A stretch of 64,000 nt of DNA from NCBI RefSeq assembly GCF_003206575.1, contig NZ_PZJO01000004.1, positions 386,177-450,176 on the forward strand, read 5' to 3'. How positions within the stretch are numbered: the first letter of the stretch is position 1; every line of letters begins with the position of its first letter. The position numbers and the translations under genes were made by a program. The notes below the pieces were generated by a model. The model did no database searches. It worked only from the letters and a program-made list of their open reading frames with translations, and had not been told where the DNA came from. This document shows positions 16,958-24,059 of the stretch, piece by piece. The DNA comes from Salinicola endophyticus. Its GTDB lineage: Bacteria > Pseudomonadota > Gammaproteobacteria > Pseudomonadales > Halomonadaceae.

Positions 16958-16985
16958 ACGCCGCGTTCCTTGGCGAACACGGTAT

Positions 16986-17061
16986 GGGGCCTTAGCTCAG
17001 CTGGGAGAGCGCAACACTGGCAGTGTTGAGGTCAGCGGTTCGATCCCGCTAGGCTCCACCA
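16986..17061 (+). tRNA. tRNA-Ala (anticodon GGC)
   Basis: A 76-base cloverleaf with acceptor GGGGCCT/AGGCTCC (allowing one G-T pair), D-arm AGCTCAGCTGGGAGAGC, anticodon GGC (context ACTGGCAGT), T-arm GGTTCGATCCC and encoded CCA. Confidence 0.95.
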
Positions 17062-17074
17062 ATCTTTATCTTGG

Positions 17075-17113
17075 AAAAAGCCGCTTGGCGCACTTTGCGC
17101 CGGCGGCTTTTTT
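17075..17113 (+). terminator. Rho-independent terminator of tRNA-Ala
   Basis: The stem AAAAAGCCGC...GCGGCTTTTT with an inner GGCG/CGCC pair and a run of six T, 14 bases after the tRNA. Confidence 0.9.
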
Positions 17114-17250
17114 CATGCCGAAAATCGTCGAACCCGGACCGGATCGCATGACGGCGCGAGGCCGTTGGCGTTGCTGATGCGCGCTGTCCGCCTCGCCTGG
17201 CCAGGCGCTCACGATCAGCGACCAAGGTCGCATGGCGTAGGCGAACTGTT

Positions 17251-17295
17251 TGTACAAGTATTCTTAGGGTGTACAGCTTTTATGTGGCGTGTATA
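17251..17295. promoter_or_regulatory. Three phased TGTACA/TGTATA half-sites upstream of the DUF6482 gene
   Basis: TGTACA at 17251-17256, TGTACA at 17270-17275 and TGTATA at 17290-17295, with starts 19 and 20 bases apart, about two helical turns. The second and third units are each followed by GCTTTT. The array ends ~57 bases before the DUF6482 start. It looks like a cooperative operator; the LitR/CarH-type MerR regulators bind related TGTACA pairs, but that assignment is a guess. Confidence 0.5.
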
Positions 17296-17351
17296 GCTTT
17301 TGTGCCGCATGCACACTAGGGATTTAGCGGGCATCTTGCCAGGGAGGCGGC

Positions 17352-17651
17352 ATGCGATACGCGGAACTTGTACAACTTCTTGGTGAAGGTCGTGTGGCCG
17401 AGCTGCAGGTGGAGTCGCTCGATCCGCAGACATTCTCCTATCGTGTGGTCATGGAGGGGTCTGCCGAGGTACTCGAAGAGGAGAATGGGCAGCCCGTGCG
17501 CCTGAGTTCGCTGGGGCATGCGCGGCAGTACCTGCCGCGGGTGGGTGGTGCCGAGGTGCCGCTGTTTCTGGTGACGCAGCCGCCTGGCAGCACGATCGTC
17601 GGCTCGCAGATCTACGCCACGTCGCACAAGACGCGGCTGGATGCGAGCTGA
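17352..17651 (+). CDS. DUF6482-like small protein
   Basis: A 99-residue cytoplasmic protein, MRYAELVQLLGEGRVAELQV..., with the pattern of an N-terminal helix, a beta-rich middle (ESLDPQTFSYRVVMEGSAEVL) and LSSLGHARQYLPRVGGAEVPLFLVTQ. It matches my recollection of the DUF6482 family common in Pseudomonas and Halomonas. GGGAGGCGGC precedes the ATG. Function unknown. The phased TGTACA sites upstream suggest specific regulation. Confidence 0.75.
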   Translation: MRYAELVQLLGEGRVAELQVESLDPQTFSYRVVMEGSAEVLEEENGQPVRLSSLGHARQYLPRVGGAEVPLFLVTQPPGSTIVGSQIYATSHKTRLDAS

Positions 17652-17672
17652 AGCGAGCCCGAATGGGGGAGG

Positions 17673-17852
17673 TCAGTGCTGGCGCTGGTTGAGCTTCTCC
17701 GCCAATTTGCGTGCGGCCTCCTGACCCGCGTGATGGCTGATGATACCGGGGGCGCCATCGCCTTCCCGGGTGGGCGCGGTGTCCACCACGATCCACTCAG
17801 CACCGTCGCCATCGTTGGAGGGGGTTAGGGGTCTGGCCACAAAACGTGTCAT
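17673..17852 (-). CDS. Small 59-residue hypothetical protein
   Basis: An open frame on the minus strand running from ATG at 17850-17852 to TGA at 17673-17675. The product starts MTRFVARPLTPSNDGDG and ends KLAEKLNQRQH, a mixed N-terminal part followed by a charged helix (AGQEAARKLAEKLNQ). GGAGTAGC lies 5-12 bases upstream of the start. It converges on the DUF6482 gene with 21 bases between the stops. No family recognised. Good codon character supports it being real. Confidence 0.6.
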   Translation of the reverse strand: MTRFVARPLTPSNDGDGAEWIVVDTAPTREGDGAPGIISHHAGQEAARKLAEKLNQRQH

Positions 17853-17998
17853 TGCGTGCTACTCCGTGCTGTTCGGCGAGGCACTGCACCCATTGGGGCC
17901 GCCTCACCCGCAGCCTAGTCGATAATGGGGCGGTGGAGATACCCCGACCATCGGTAGTCAATTCGGGTTACGCAGGTGTGACGCAAGGCCGCTAAACT

Positions 17999-18011
17999 TG
18001 ACATGATGTCA
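17999..18011. promoter_or_regulatory. Perfect 13-bp palindrome TGACATGATGTCA
   Basis: An exact inverted repeat (TGACAT-G-ATGTCA) 21 bases before the start of the zinc-ribbon gene, where a repressor would block transcription or initiation. The regulator is unknown. Confidence 0.45.
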
Positions 18012-18032
18012 CCGAAAAATGAGGAGTCGATC

Positions 18033-18266
18033 ATGTGTGCAGAGACTACCAAGTGCCCGAGCTGTGGCCACGACCAGACCGACGCGCCGGCCCATGCCGA
18101 GGGTGTCGAGCGGTGCCCGCAGTGCGATGCCAAGCGCGACGCACATTCGCCCACGGCGCAGGAACTGCTGGAGCGTGAAGAGGCCTACGTCAGCCATGCC
18201 ATCGACGAGACGATCGAGCGTGAGCTCTCCAGTCGCCACGACGAGCACGGGAAATCCGAGCGGTGA
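18033..18266 (+). CDS. Small zinc-ribbon-like protein
   Basis: A 77-residue protein with two Cys knuckles, CPSCGH near residue 9 and CPQCD near 32, spaced as in a treble-clef or zinc ribbon that would bind one zinc. The rest is an acidic helical tail (AQELLEREEAYVSHAIDETIEREL). ATG at 18033 follows GAGGAGTC; an earlier ATG at 18003 has no such site. A likely nucleic-acid or protein-binding accessory protein; function unknown. Confidence 0.65.
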   Translation: MCAETTKCPSCGHDQTDAPAHAEGVERCPQCDAKRDAHSPTAQELLEREEAYVSHAIDETIERELSSRHDEHGKSER

Positions 18267-18298
18267 CCCCGAGTCGTCGTGACCTGTTCGGCCGCGGA

Positions 18299-18496
18299 TC
18301 AGCGGCCATGGCTCCTGGGTCTGCCCTGGGGGCCGACAGGCCGGCTCAGTGCAATTTCGATGGCGCGCTCGCGGGCGATGCCCCGGGCCATCAAGGTTCT
18401 GACGCGCGTCTTGAGGGTGCTCAGCGGAATACCCGATTGGCGCGACAGGGCGTTCAGGCTATCGGCGCGCAGCACTCTCTGCTCGCGTCGCTTCAT
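18299..18496 (-). CDS. Small putative HTH protein
   Basis: A 65-residue basic protein starting MKRREQRVLRADSLNALSR. The segment SLNALSRQSGIPLSTLKTRVRTLMARG reads as a helix-turn-helix (Ser/Gly-Ile-Pro turn followed by a recognition helix). AAAGGAG lies nine bases upstream of this ATG; the open frame extends to 18580 but has no site there. It converges on the zinc-ribbon gene. It may bind DNA; no family assigned. Confidence 0.55.
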   Translation of the reverse strand: MKRREQRVLRADSLNALSRQSGIPLSTLKTRVRTLMARGIARERAIEIALSRPVGPQGRPRSHGR

Positions 18497-18850
18497 TAGG
18501 GGAGTCTCCTTTCCCCGATCGGTCAATTTCATGCAGCTCTCCACGATCGTTGGCACTATCCACGCGATCGCTCGTGACAAGCGTTATGACGGTCGATGAC
18601 GAGATACCTTCCATGAACCCGCAGACCCTACACTAAGTTTGATGAGGCTGTCGCCTTCACTGCGCGTCACTCATGGCCACGAATGTCACTGGCGGGCCGT
18701 GCTATTCGATCCTGGGATGCCCGCGGCCACAATGCTCTGCGGCGGTGGTGTCGCAGCCCCTGATCGGCACTCTCCGTGCGATCGGTGGCGGCAGTCGAGG
18801 GGGAACCGGGCAAGAGGGTGAACGGTGGCGAGTGTGAGACGAGAGAATAG
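18497..18850. other. Intergenic region without a clear gene
   Basis: About 350 bases between two divergent small genes. I see no convincing open frame with a ribosome site and no RNA structure that I can support. Confidence 0.4.
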
Positions 18851-19222
18851 ATGCCGATGACCGAGCGTATCTTCGATGTTGCGATTTGTCCCCGGGCCGG
18901 CGATGCGCTTTGGGAGGCTTTTGTACCGGCGCTGCCGGGGCTTCGTGTGGTGGGTGACAGTGACCTCGACGCCGGGGCGCGGCTCGCCGAGGCGATCGTG
19001 CCGCATCTGGCCGCACGCCTGAAACAGGGCCTGGCGATTCCCGAACAGCCCCGCGCCGGGTGTTACCTGCAGGCTCATGGTCTGGTGCTGTGGCAATTTC
19101 TGTGCGTGCGTCTGGGGCCGCTCAAGGCGGGGCAGGCGGCCGTCGAAGTGATCTTTCCCGACATCGAGACGCTGTTCGATGTCGATGTCATCGAGGGTGA
19201 CGAGTGGCTGCTCGATGTTTGA
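18851..19222 (+). CDS. HicB-like solitary protein of unknown function
   Basis: A 123-residue protein. Residues 5-75 follow the HicB antitoxin fold: a first strand (IFDVAICPRAGDALWEAFVPALPGLRVVGDSD), the 'pGl..GDs' turn, then a helix with Leu/Ala spacing (AGARLAEAIVPHLAARLKQGLAIPEQP). There is no HicA toxin gene or DNA-binding tail beside it; the C-terminal part is a different domain ending EGDEWLLDV. The start may be ATG 18851 or 18857. It ends just before the trp leader promoter. Confidence 0.5.
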   Translation: MPMTERIFDVAICPRAGDALWEAFVPALPGLRVVGDSDLDAGARLAEAIVPHLAARLKQGLAIPEQPRAGCYLQAHGLVLWQFLCVRLGPLKAGQAAVEVIFPDIETLFDVDVIEGDEWLLDV

Positions 19223-19233
19223 GCCCGGCCCGC

Positions 19234-19262
19234 TTGACAGCCCCCGCCGCCAAACGCAGACT
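19234..19262 (+). promoter_or_regulatory. Likely trpGDC promoter
   Basis: TTGACA at 19234-19239, a 17-base spacer and CAGACT at 19257-19262 (three of six -10 matches). The predicted +1 would fall almost on the first leader ATG at 19269, so the leader peptide may start at the very 5' end of the mRNA or at a later ATG. Confidence 0.5.
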
Positions 19263-19268
19263 GACGCC

Positions 19269-19319
19269 ATGATGAATATGACGACGTACAGACCGACCCA
19301 GTGGTGGTGGCGCCTTTGA
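19269..19319 (+). CDS. trpL: trp operon leader peptide
   Basis: A 16-residue frame, MMNMTTYRPTQWWWRL, with three consecutive Trp codons (TGG at 19302-19310) and a TGA stop. It sits directly before overlapping RNA hairpins and the trpGDC genes. Ribosome stalling at the Trp codons when charged tRNA-Trp is scarce would favour the antiterminator. Translation could begin at any of the three early ATG codons. No strong ribosome site is seen. Confidence 0.88.
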   Translation: MMNMTTYRPTQWWWRL

Positions 19320-19377
19320 TCCAAGGGCGGCCCGCCGACGTCTGTACGAGATGCCGCCCCACGGGGCGGCATTTTTT
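19285..19377 (+). promoter_or_regulatory. Transcription attenuator of trpGDC
   Basis: Three competing pairings can be drawn. CGTACAGAC (19285-19293) pairs with GTCTGTACG (19340-19348). The antiterminator GGGCGGC (19325-19331) pairs with GCCGCCC (19353-19359). The terminator is a perfect 10-bp stem, ATGCCGCCCC / GGGGCGGCAT at 19351-19372 with an AC loop, followed by TTTTT. The layout is the classical Trp attenuation design. Confidence 0.85.
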
Positions 19378-19490
19378 CGTCTGAGAGATGGCTCCGTGAG
19401 GCTGGCAGAGACCCGGACCGACCCCGGTTCGGTTGGGCAAGGAACCACAGCCATGACTCGATCACGTATGAATATCAGGAGCTTATTGCC

Positions 19491-20114
19491 GTGCCAGTCC
19501 TCATGATCGATAACTACGATAGCTTCACCTTCAATATCGTCCAGTACCTGGGCGAACTGGGGGCCGATGTCGTCACCCTGCGCAACGACGAGATCGACCT
19601 GGCCGGGCTCGAACGCCATGCGCCTTCGCACCTGGTCGTCTCGCCCGGTCCCTGTACGCCCAACGAGGCGGGGATTTCGATGGCTGCCATTCGCCACTTC
19701 GCCGGACGCATCCCGATTCTCGGCGTCTGCCTGGGGCACCAGGCGATCGGTCAGGTCTACGGCGGCCACGTGATCCGGGCGCCTCAGGTGATGCACGGCA
19801 AGACATCGCGTATCCGTCATGCTGGCCTGGGCGTGTTCGCCGGTCTCGAGGACCCGCTGGAGGTGACGCGCTACCACTCCCTGGTGGTGGATGCCGCGAC
19901 CCTGCCCGAATGCCTGGAAGTGACCGCCTACACTGACGAGAGCGACGTCACCCCGGGGCTGATCATGGGGCTCAGGCACCGCACCCTGGACATCGAGGGT
20001 GTGCAGTTCCACCCCGAATCGATCCTCTCGCGCCAGGGCCACGAGCTGCTGGACAATTTCCTCAAGCGCCAGACCGCGTCGCAACCGCGGGGAGAGACAC
20101 ATGCAAATGCGTGA
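19491..20114 (+). CDS. trpG: Anthranilate synthase component II (glutamine amidotransferase)
   Basis: A 207-residue class I glutamine amidotransferase supplying ammonia to TrpE for anthranilate synthesis. The catalytic Cys is C80 in GVCLGHQAI and the His/Glu pair is in VQFHPESIL near residue 172. The start is GTG at 19491 with AGGAG eight bases upstream. It overlaps trpD by 14 bases. trpE is not in the window, as in pseudomonads where trpE and trpGDC are separate. Some TrpG proteins also serve as PabA. Confidence 0.95.
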   Translation: MPVLMIDNYDSFTFNIVQYLGELGADVVTLRNDEIDLAGLERHAPSHLVVSPGPCTPNEAGISMAAIRHFAGRIPILGVCLGHQAIGQVYGGHVIRAPQVMHGKTSRIRHAGLGVFAGLEDPLEVTRYHSLVVDAATLPECLEVTAYTDESDVTPGLIMGLRHRTLDIEGVQFHPESILSRQGHELLDNFLKRQTASQPRGETHANA

Positions 20115-21120
20115 GGCGATCGGTGCGCTGCTGCGCCACGACAACCTGAGCTACGATGACACCCACGCGATCATGCAGACGATCATGACCGGGGAAGCCA
20201 CCGATGCCCAGATCGCCGGTTTTCTGATTGCGTTGGCGATGAAGGGCGAGACCGCCGAGGAGATCACCGCGGCGGCGCAGGTGATGCGCGAGCTGATGCA
20301 GCCGGTGGCGCTCGAGTGTGACAACGTGGTCGATATCGTTGGTACCGGGGGCGACGGTGCCAACCTGTTCAACGTCTCCACGGCATCCAGCTTCGTCGTC
20401 GCCGCCGCCGGCGGTCACGTGGCCAAGCACGGCAACCGCGGTGTCTCGTCGTCGGCGGGCAGCGCCGATCTGTTCGACGTCGCTGGCATCTATCTCGACC
20501 TGGATGCCGCCACCATTGCACGCTGTATCGAACAGGTCGGCGTCGGCTTCATGTTCGCACCGCGCCACCACCAGGCGATGCGCCACGCCATCGGCCCGCG
20601 TCGCGAGATGGGCGTGCGCACGGTGTTCAATATCCTGGGGCCGCTGACCAACCCCGCCAGCGCGCCCAACCAGCTGCTCGGCGTCTATGCGCCGCATCTG
20701 GTGCCGCTGGTGGCGGAGTCGCTGCGCAAGCTCGGCAGCCGCCACGTGCTGGTGGTGCACGCCGAGGATGGTCTCGACGAGATCTCGCTGGCGGCCCCGA
20801 CCCGGGTGGCGGAGCTGCGCGATGGCGAGATTCGTGAGTACACGCTGACCCCTGAGTCGCTGGGTATCGAGCGGCAGGCGCTGGCACCATTGAAGGTGGT
20901 AACCGCCGAGGATAGCCTCAAACTGGTCAAGGAGGCGCTGGTCGGCAAGGGGGCGGCCGGGGATATCGTGGCGTTGAATGCCGGCGCTGCGCTGTACGCG
21001 TCTGGCGTCTCCGATTCGCTGCAGGAGGGGGTGCTGATGGCGCAGGATGCCCAGGCCTCCAAGCTGCCGCTGGAGAAGCTCAAGGAGCTGGCTGACTTTA
21101 CGCGGGTCTTTGCCGACTGA
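20101..21120 (+). CDS. trpD: Anthranilate phosphoribosyltransferase
   Basis: A 339-residue enzyme joining anthranilate to PRPP. The glycine-rich PRPP loop [31 protein letters not shown], and [16 protein letters not shown] are family landmarks. ATG at 20101 lies inside the end of trpG and follows GGAGAG, so the two genes are translationally coupled. Length equals the family norm. Confidence 0.96.
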   Translation: MQMREAIGALLRHDNLSYDDTHAIMQTIMTGEATDAQIAGFLIALAMKGETAEEITAAAQVMRELMQPVALECDNVVDIVGTGGDGANLFNVSTASSFVVAAAGGHVAKHGNRGVSSSAGSADLFDVAGIYLDLDAATIARCIEQVGVGFMFAPRHHQAMRHAIGPRREMGVRTVFNILGPLTNPASAPNQLLGVYAPHLVPLVAESLRKLGSRHVLVVHAEDGLDEISLAAPTRVAELRDGEIREYTLTPESLGIERQALAPLKVVTAEDSLKLVKEALVGKGAAGDIVALNAGAALYASGVSDSLQEGVLMAQDAQASKLPLEKLKELADFTRVFAD

Positions 21121-21133
21121 CTGCGTTCTACCT

Positions 21134-21165
21134 CGACATCCATTCACTCCGATATCCATTCATCC
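21134..21165. repeat. 16-bp tandem duplication in the trpD-trpC spacer
   Basis: Two 16-base units, CGACATCCATTCACTC and CGATATCCATTCATCC, fill most of the 65-base gap before trpC. Confidence 0.7.
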
Positions 21166-21185
21166 CGACACCGAGAGCCCCGCGC

Positions 21186-21998
21186 ATGAGTGAAGCACAG
21201 GACAAGGCGTTGCCGACCATTCTGGCCAAGATTCTGGCGCGCAAGCGCGAGGAGATCAGCGAGCGTCGTCCGCGCACCAGCGAGCAGGCGTGGTTGCAGC
21301 GCGCCCAGGCGCAGAGCGCGCCGCGGGGCTTCGTCGCCGCCCTCGAGCGCTGCATCGAGGGCGGCGACCCTGCGGTGATCGCCGAGATCAAGAAGGCGTC
21401 GCCCTCCAAGGGCGTGATCCGTGAGGACTTTCGCCCCGCGGAGATCGCCGCCGACTACGCCGCTGCTGGCGCCAGCTGTCTTTCGGTGCTCACCGACGCC
21501 GACTACTTTCAGGGCGATGAGGCCTATCTGGTCGCTGCGCGCGAGGCCTGCGAGCTGCCGGTGATCCGCAAGGATTTCATCATCGACGGCTACCAGATCG
21601 CCGAGGCGCGCGGCATCGGTGCCGACTGCATCCTGCTGATCGTGGCGGCGCTGGATGACGTCCAGCTCAAGGATCTCTATCGCCAGGCGCGGGAACTGGG
21701 CATGGATGTGCTGGTCGAGGTCCACGATATCTTCGAGCTGGAGCGCGCGCTGGCGCTCGATCTGCCGCTGGTGGGCATCAACAACCGTGACCTGCACACC
21801 TTCGCCACCTCGCTGGATACCACCTTCGACCTGCTCAAGCGGATACCGGCGGGCGTGACCGTGGTCACCGAGTCGGGCATCCATACCCGTGACGATGTCG
21901 AACGCATGCGTGAGTACGACGTCAATGCTTTCCTGGTCGGTGAGGCGTTCATGCGCGAAGCCGAGCCGGGCAGCGCGCTGCGCCGTCTGTTCTTCTGA
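21186..21998 (+). CDS. trpC: Indole-3-glycerol-phosphate synthase
   Basis: A 270-residue TIM-barrel enzyme closing the indole ring from Cd[68 protein letters not shown] and [12 protein letters not shown] carry the catalytic Lys and Glu residues of the family. It is monofunctional, lacking the TrpF domain of E. coli TrpCF. It follows trpD by 65 bases, with a terminator hairpin downstream. Confidence 0.96.
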   Translation: MSEAQDKALPTILAKILARKREEISERRPRTSEQAWLQRAQAQSAPRGFVAALERCIEGGDPAVIAEIKKASPSKGVIREDFRPAEIAADYAAAGASCLSVLTDADYFQGDEAYLVAAREACELPVIRKDFIIDGYQIAEARGIGADCILLIVAALDDVQLKDLYRQARELGMDVLVEVHDIFELERALALDLPLVGINNRDLHTFATSLDTTFDLLKRIPAGVTVVTESGIHTRDDVERMREYDVNAFLVGEAFMREAEPGSALRRLFF

Positions 21999-22040
21999 GC
22001 CAGCTCTGCCCGCGTAGCGCAACCGGCCCAGCCCTGATCA

Positions 22041-22067
22041 CGAACACCGCCTCCGAGGCGGTGTTCG
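22041..22067. terminator. Terminator hairpin between trpC and the antiporter gene
   Basis: A perfect 13-bp stem CGAACACCGCCTC / GAGGCGGTGTTCG with a one-base apex (loop opened in practice), then TCGTTC. It probably serves both convergent genes. Confidence 0.7.
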
Positions 22068-22106
22068 TCGTTCAGGGGGCAGGGAAGTGCGGCTGTCGGC
22101 GCCGGC

Positions 22107-23906
22107 TCAGAACTCCGGCGAGTCGGGAAAGATCAGGCTGATCAGGGTGTCTCCCGCCTTGGGCATCAGCGGTTTGCCCGCGGTCGCGGTGCGAATGCGG
22201 CCGTTGGCGGAGAGGGTGAACAGGGTCAGCAGGCGGTCCTGATGGATGCGCCGATAGTCCTCGATGTCGAAGTTCTCGCTGATCTTGGCCTGGCGCAATA
22301 CCGCGCCCTGGCCGATCAGGCTCGACAGCCGGGTGAAGCTGGTATTGCCGTCGAACAGCAGCGGCAGGTGGGCGAGTGCCTGCTGGTGGTGACGCTTGGC
22401 GCTGCGGCTGGACTCCACCGCCAGGCGGAACACCTTGCCGTGCCCCAGGATGTGCTCGAAGTGCAGCGCGGCGAGGTTGTTCAGCTCGCGGTAGGGCGAC
22501 AGCGGCAACAGATGGCCGATGCCGGTGAGCTCGAGATGCTGCGCGGCGTGCTCCGACAGCGGATTGCCGTAGTAGGTGGGCAGGTTGGCCATGCGCGCTT
22601 CCTGCACCGCATCCCAGTTGTGGTCACACAGGCGCACCACGAAGCCGGCATCCTGCAGCACCTGGCCGAAGGCGCGCGCAACCGGATTGGCGCCGATGAG
22701 CAGAAAGCCCGACGGCGTCGGTTCGCTGACCCGCAGCAGGCGCGCCAGCGGGCGCGAGAAGAGACTTTGCACCACCACCGTACTGATGATCACCAGGAAG
22801 GTGACCGGCACCAGCAGCTCGGCCCCCGGCACCTCCAGTGCCTCCAGGCGGATGGCGAACAGCGAGGCCACCGCGGCGGCGACGATGCCGCGCGGCGAGA
22901 GCCACGCCAGCAGCGCCTTCTCGCGCCAGTTGAGCGAGCTGCCCAGGGTGCATAGCCACACTGCCAGCGGCCGCGCGATCCACACCAGAATGGCGAGGAA
23001 GGCCCAGGCTTCCCATGAGAGCAGGCCCAGCTGTGCCAGGCTCAGGCGCGCCGCGAGCAGGATGAACAGCCCCGAGATCAGCAGGATCGACAGCGTCTCC
23101 TTGAACTCCAGGATCGGCTGCGTCGGCACCCCGCGCATGTTGGCCATCCACACGCCCATCACCGTCACCGTGAGCAGCCCCGACTCGTGGAACAGCAGGT
23201 TGGAAAGGGTGAACAGGGCGAGCATGATCATCAGCGTGCCGAAGCTGTGCAGGCGCTGGGGCAGCCAGTGGTGGCGCAGCACGCTGCCCCACAGGAAGCC
23301 CCCGGCGATACCCAGGCCGAAGCCGATCACTGCGGTCTGGGCGAAGCTGATCAGGGTATGGGTGGCGGCGCCGTTGGAGATCCCCAGCGCCACGAATTCG
23401 TAGACCAGCACCGCGCCGATGGCGCCGATCGGATCGATCAGGATGCCCTCCCAGCGCAGGATCTGGCTGACATGCTCGCGCGCGCGCAGGGTGTGCAGCA
23501 GCGGCAGCACCACGGTGGGGCCGGTGACCACCAGCAGCGCGCCGAGCACGCTGGCCATCTCCCACGACAGCCCCAGCACCAGGTGCGCGGCGGCGATGCC
23601 GATCAGCGCGGTGATCAGCGCGCCCCAGGTGACCAGCCGGCTGACCGTGCGGCCATGACCACGCAGTTCGCGGAAGTCGAGCGTCAGGCTGCCCTCGAAC
23701 AGGATCACTGCCACCGCCAGCGAGACCAGCGGAAACAAGAGATCGCCCAGGATGGCGTCCGGCTCCAGCCAGCCGGTGATGGGGCCGACGAGCACGCCGG
23801 CGAGCAGCAGCGGCAGGATGGCCGGCAGGCGCAACTGCCATGCCAGCCACTGACAGATCAGTGCCAGCAGACCGATGCCGGTCAGGGCAAGGGCAGCGTT
23901 TTCCAT
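22107..23906 (-). CDS. Cation/proton antiporter (CPA family) with TrkA-type regulatory domains
   Basis: A 599-residue inner-membrane protein. Roughly residues 1-400 contain about 12 membrane segments of the Na+/H+ exchanger fold, with FEGSLTLDFRELRGHGRTV and a conserved LVVTGPTVVLPLLH and DPIGAIGAVLVYE. Residues ~415-520 form a TrkA-N Rossmann domain (GFLLIGANPVARAFGQVLQDAGFVVRLCDHN) and the end resembles TrkA-C. ATG at 23906 follows CGGAGAG; the frame reaches 24017 without support. It likely exchanges K+ or Na+ for protons under nucleotide control, useful in a halophile. Exact ion unknown. Confidence 0.85.
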   Translation of the reverse strand: MENAALALTGIGLLALICQWLAWQLRLPAILPLLLAGVLVGPITGWLEPDAILGDLLFPLVSLAVAVILFEGSLTLDFRELRGHGRTVSRLVTWGALITALIGIAAAHLVLGLSWEMASVLGALLVVTGPTVVLPLLHTLRAREHVSQILRWEGILIDPIGAIGAVLVYEFVALGISNGAATHTLISFAQTAVIGFGLGIAGGFLWGSVLRHHWLPQRLHSFGTLMIMLALFTLSNLLFHESGLLTVTVMGVWMANMRGVPTQPILEFKETLSILLISGLFILLAARLSLAQLGLLSWEAWAFLAILVWIARPLAVWLCTLGSSLNWREKALLAWLSPRGIVAAAVASLFAIRLEALEVPGAELLVPVTFLVIISTVVVQSLFSRPLARLLRVSEPTPSGFLLIGANPVARAFGQVLQDAGFVVRLCDHNWDAVQEARMANLPTYYGNPLSEHAAQHLELTGIGHLLPLSPYRELNNLAALHFEHILGHGKVFRLAVESSRSAKRHHQQALAHLPLLFDGNTSFTRLSSLIGQGAVLRQAKISENFDIEDYRRIHQDRLLTLFTLSANGRIRTATAGKPLMPKAGDTLISLIFPDSPEF

Positions 23907-24059
23907 GGCCAGGCTCTCCGGGGCGATTCCAGTGGCGATTCGAAAGGCGCGCAGACTAGCGGCGCCGGCGCGCCGATGCAATGCCTGCGACACCGCTGTG
24001 TGCGGGTCGCAGAGCATAGGTCATTTGGCGCCGTTGCGCGCGGTGCGCCCGGGCGCGGC

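Larger units (their letters stand above)
16521..16985. other. Intergenic region between uvrY and tRNA-Ala
   Basis: About 465 bases with no supportable gene. The minus side should hold the uvrY promoter. On the plus side there is a purine-rich tandem duplication (16791-16838) and the tRNA-Ala promoter (16929-16957). Confidence 0.5.
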
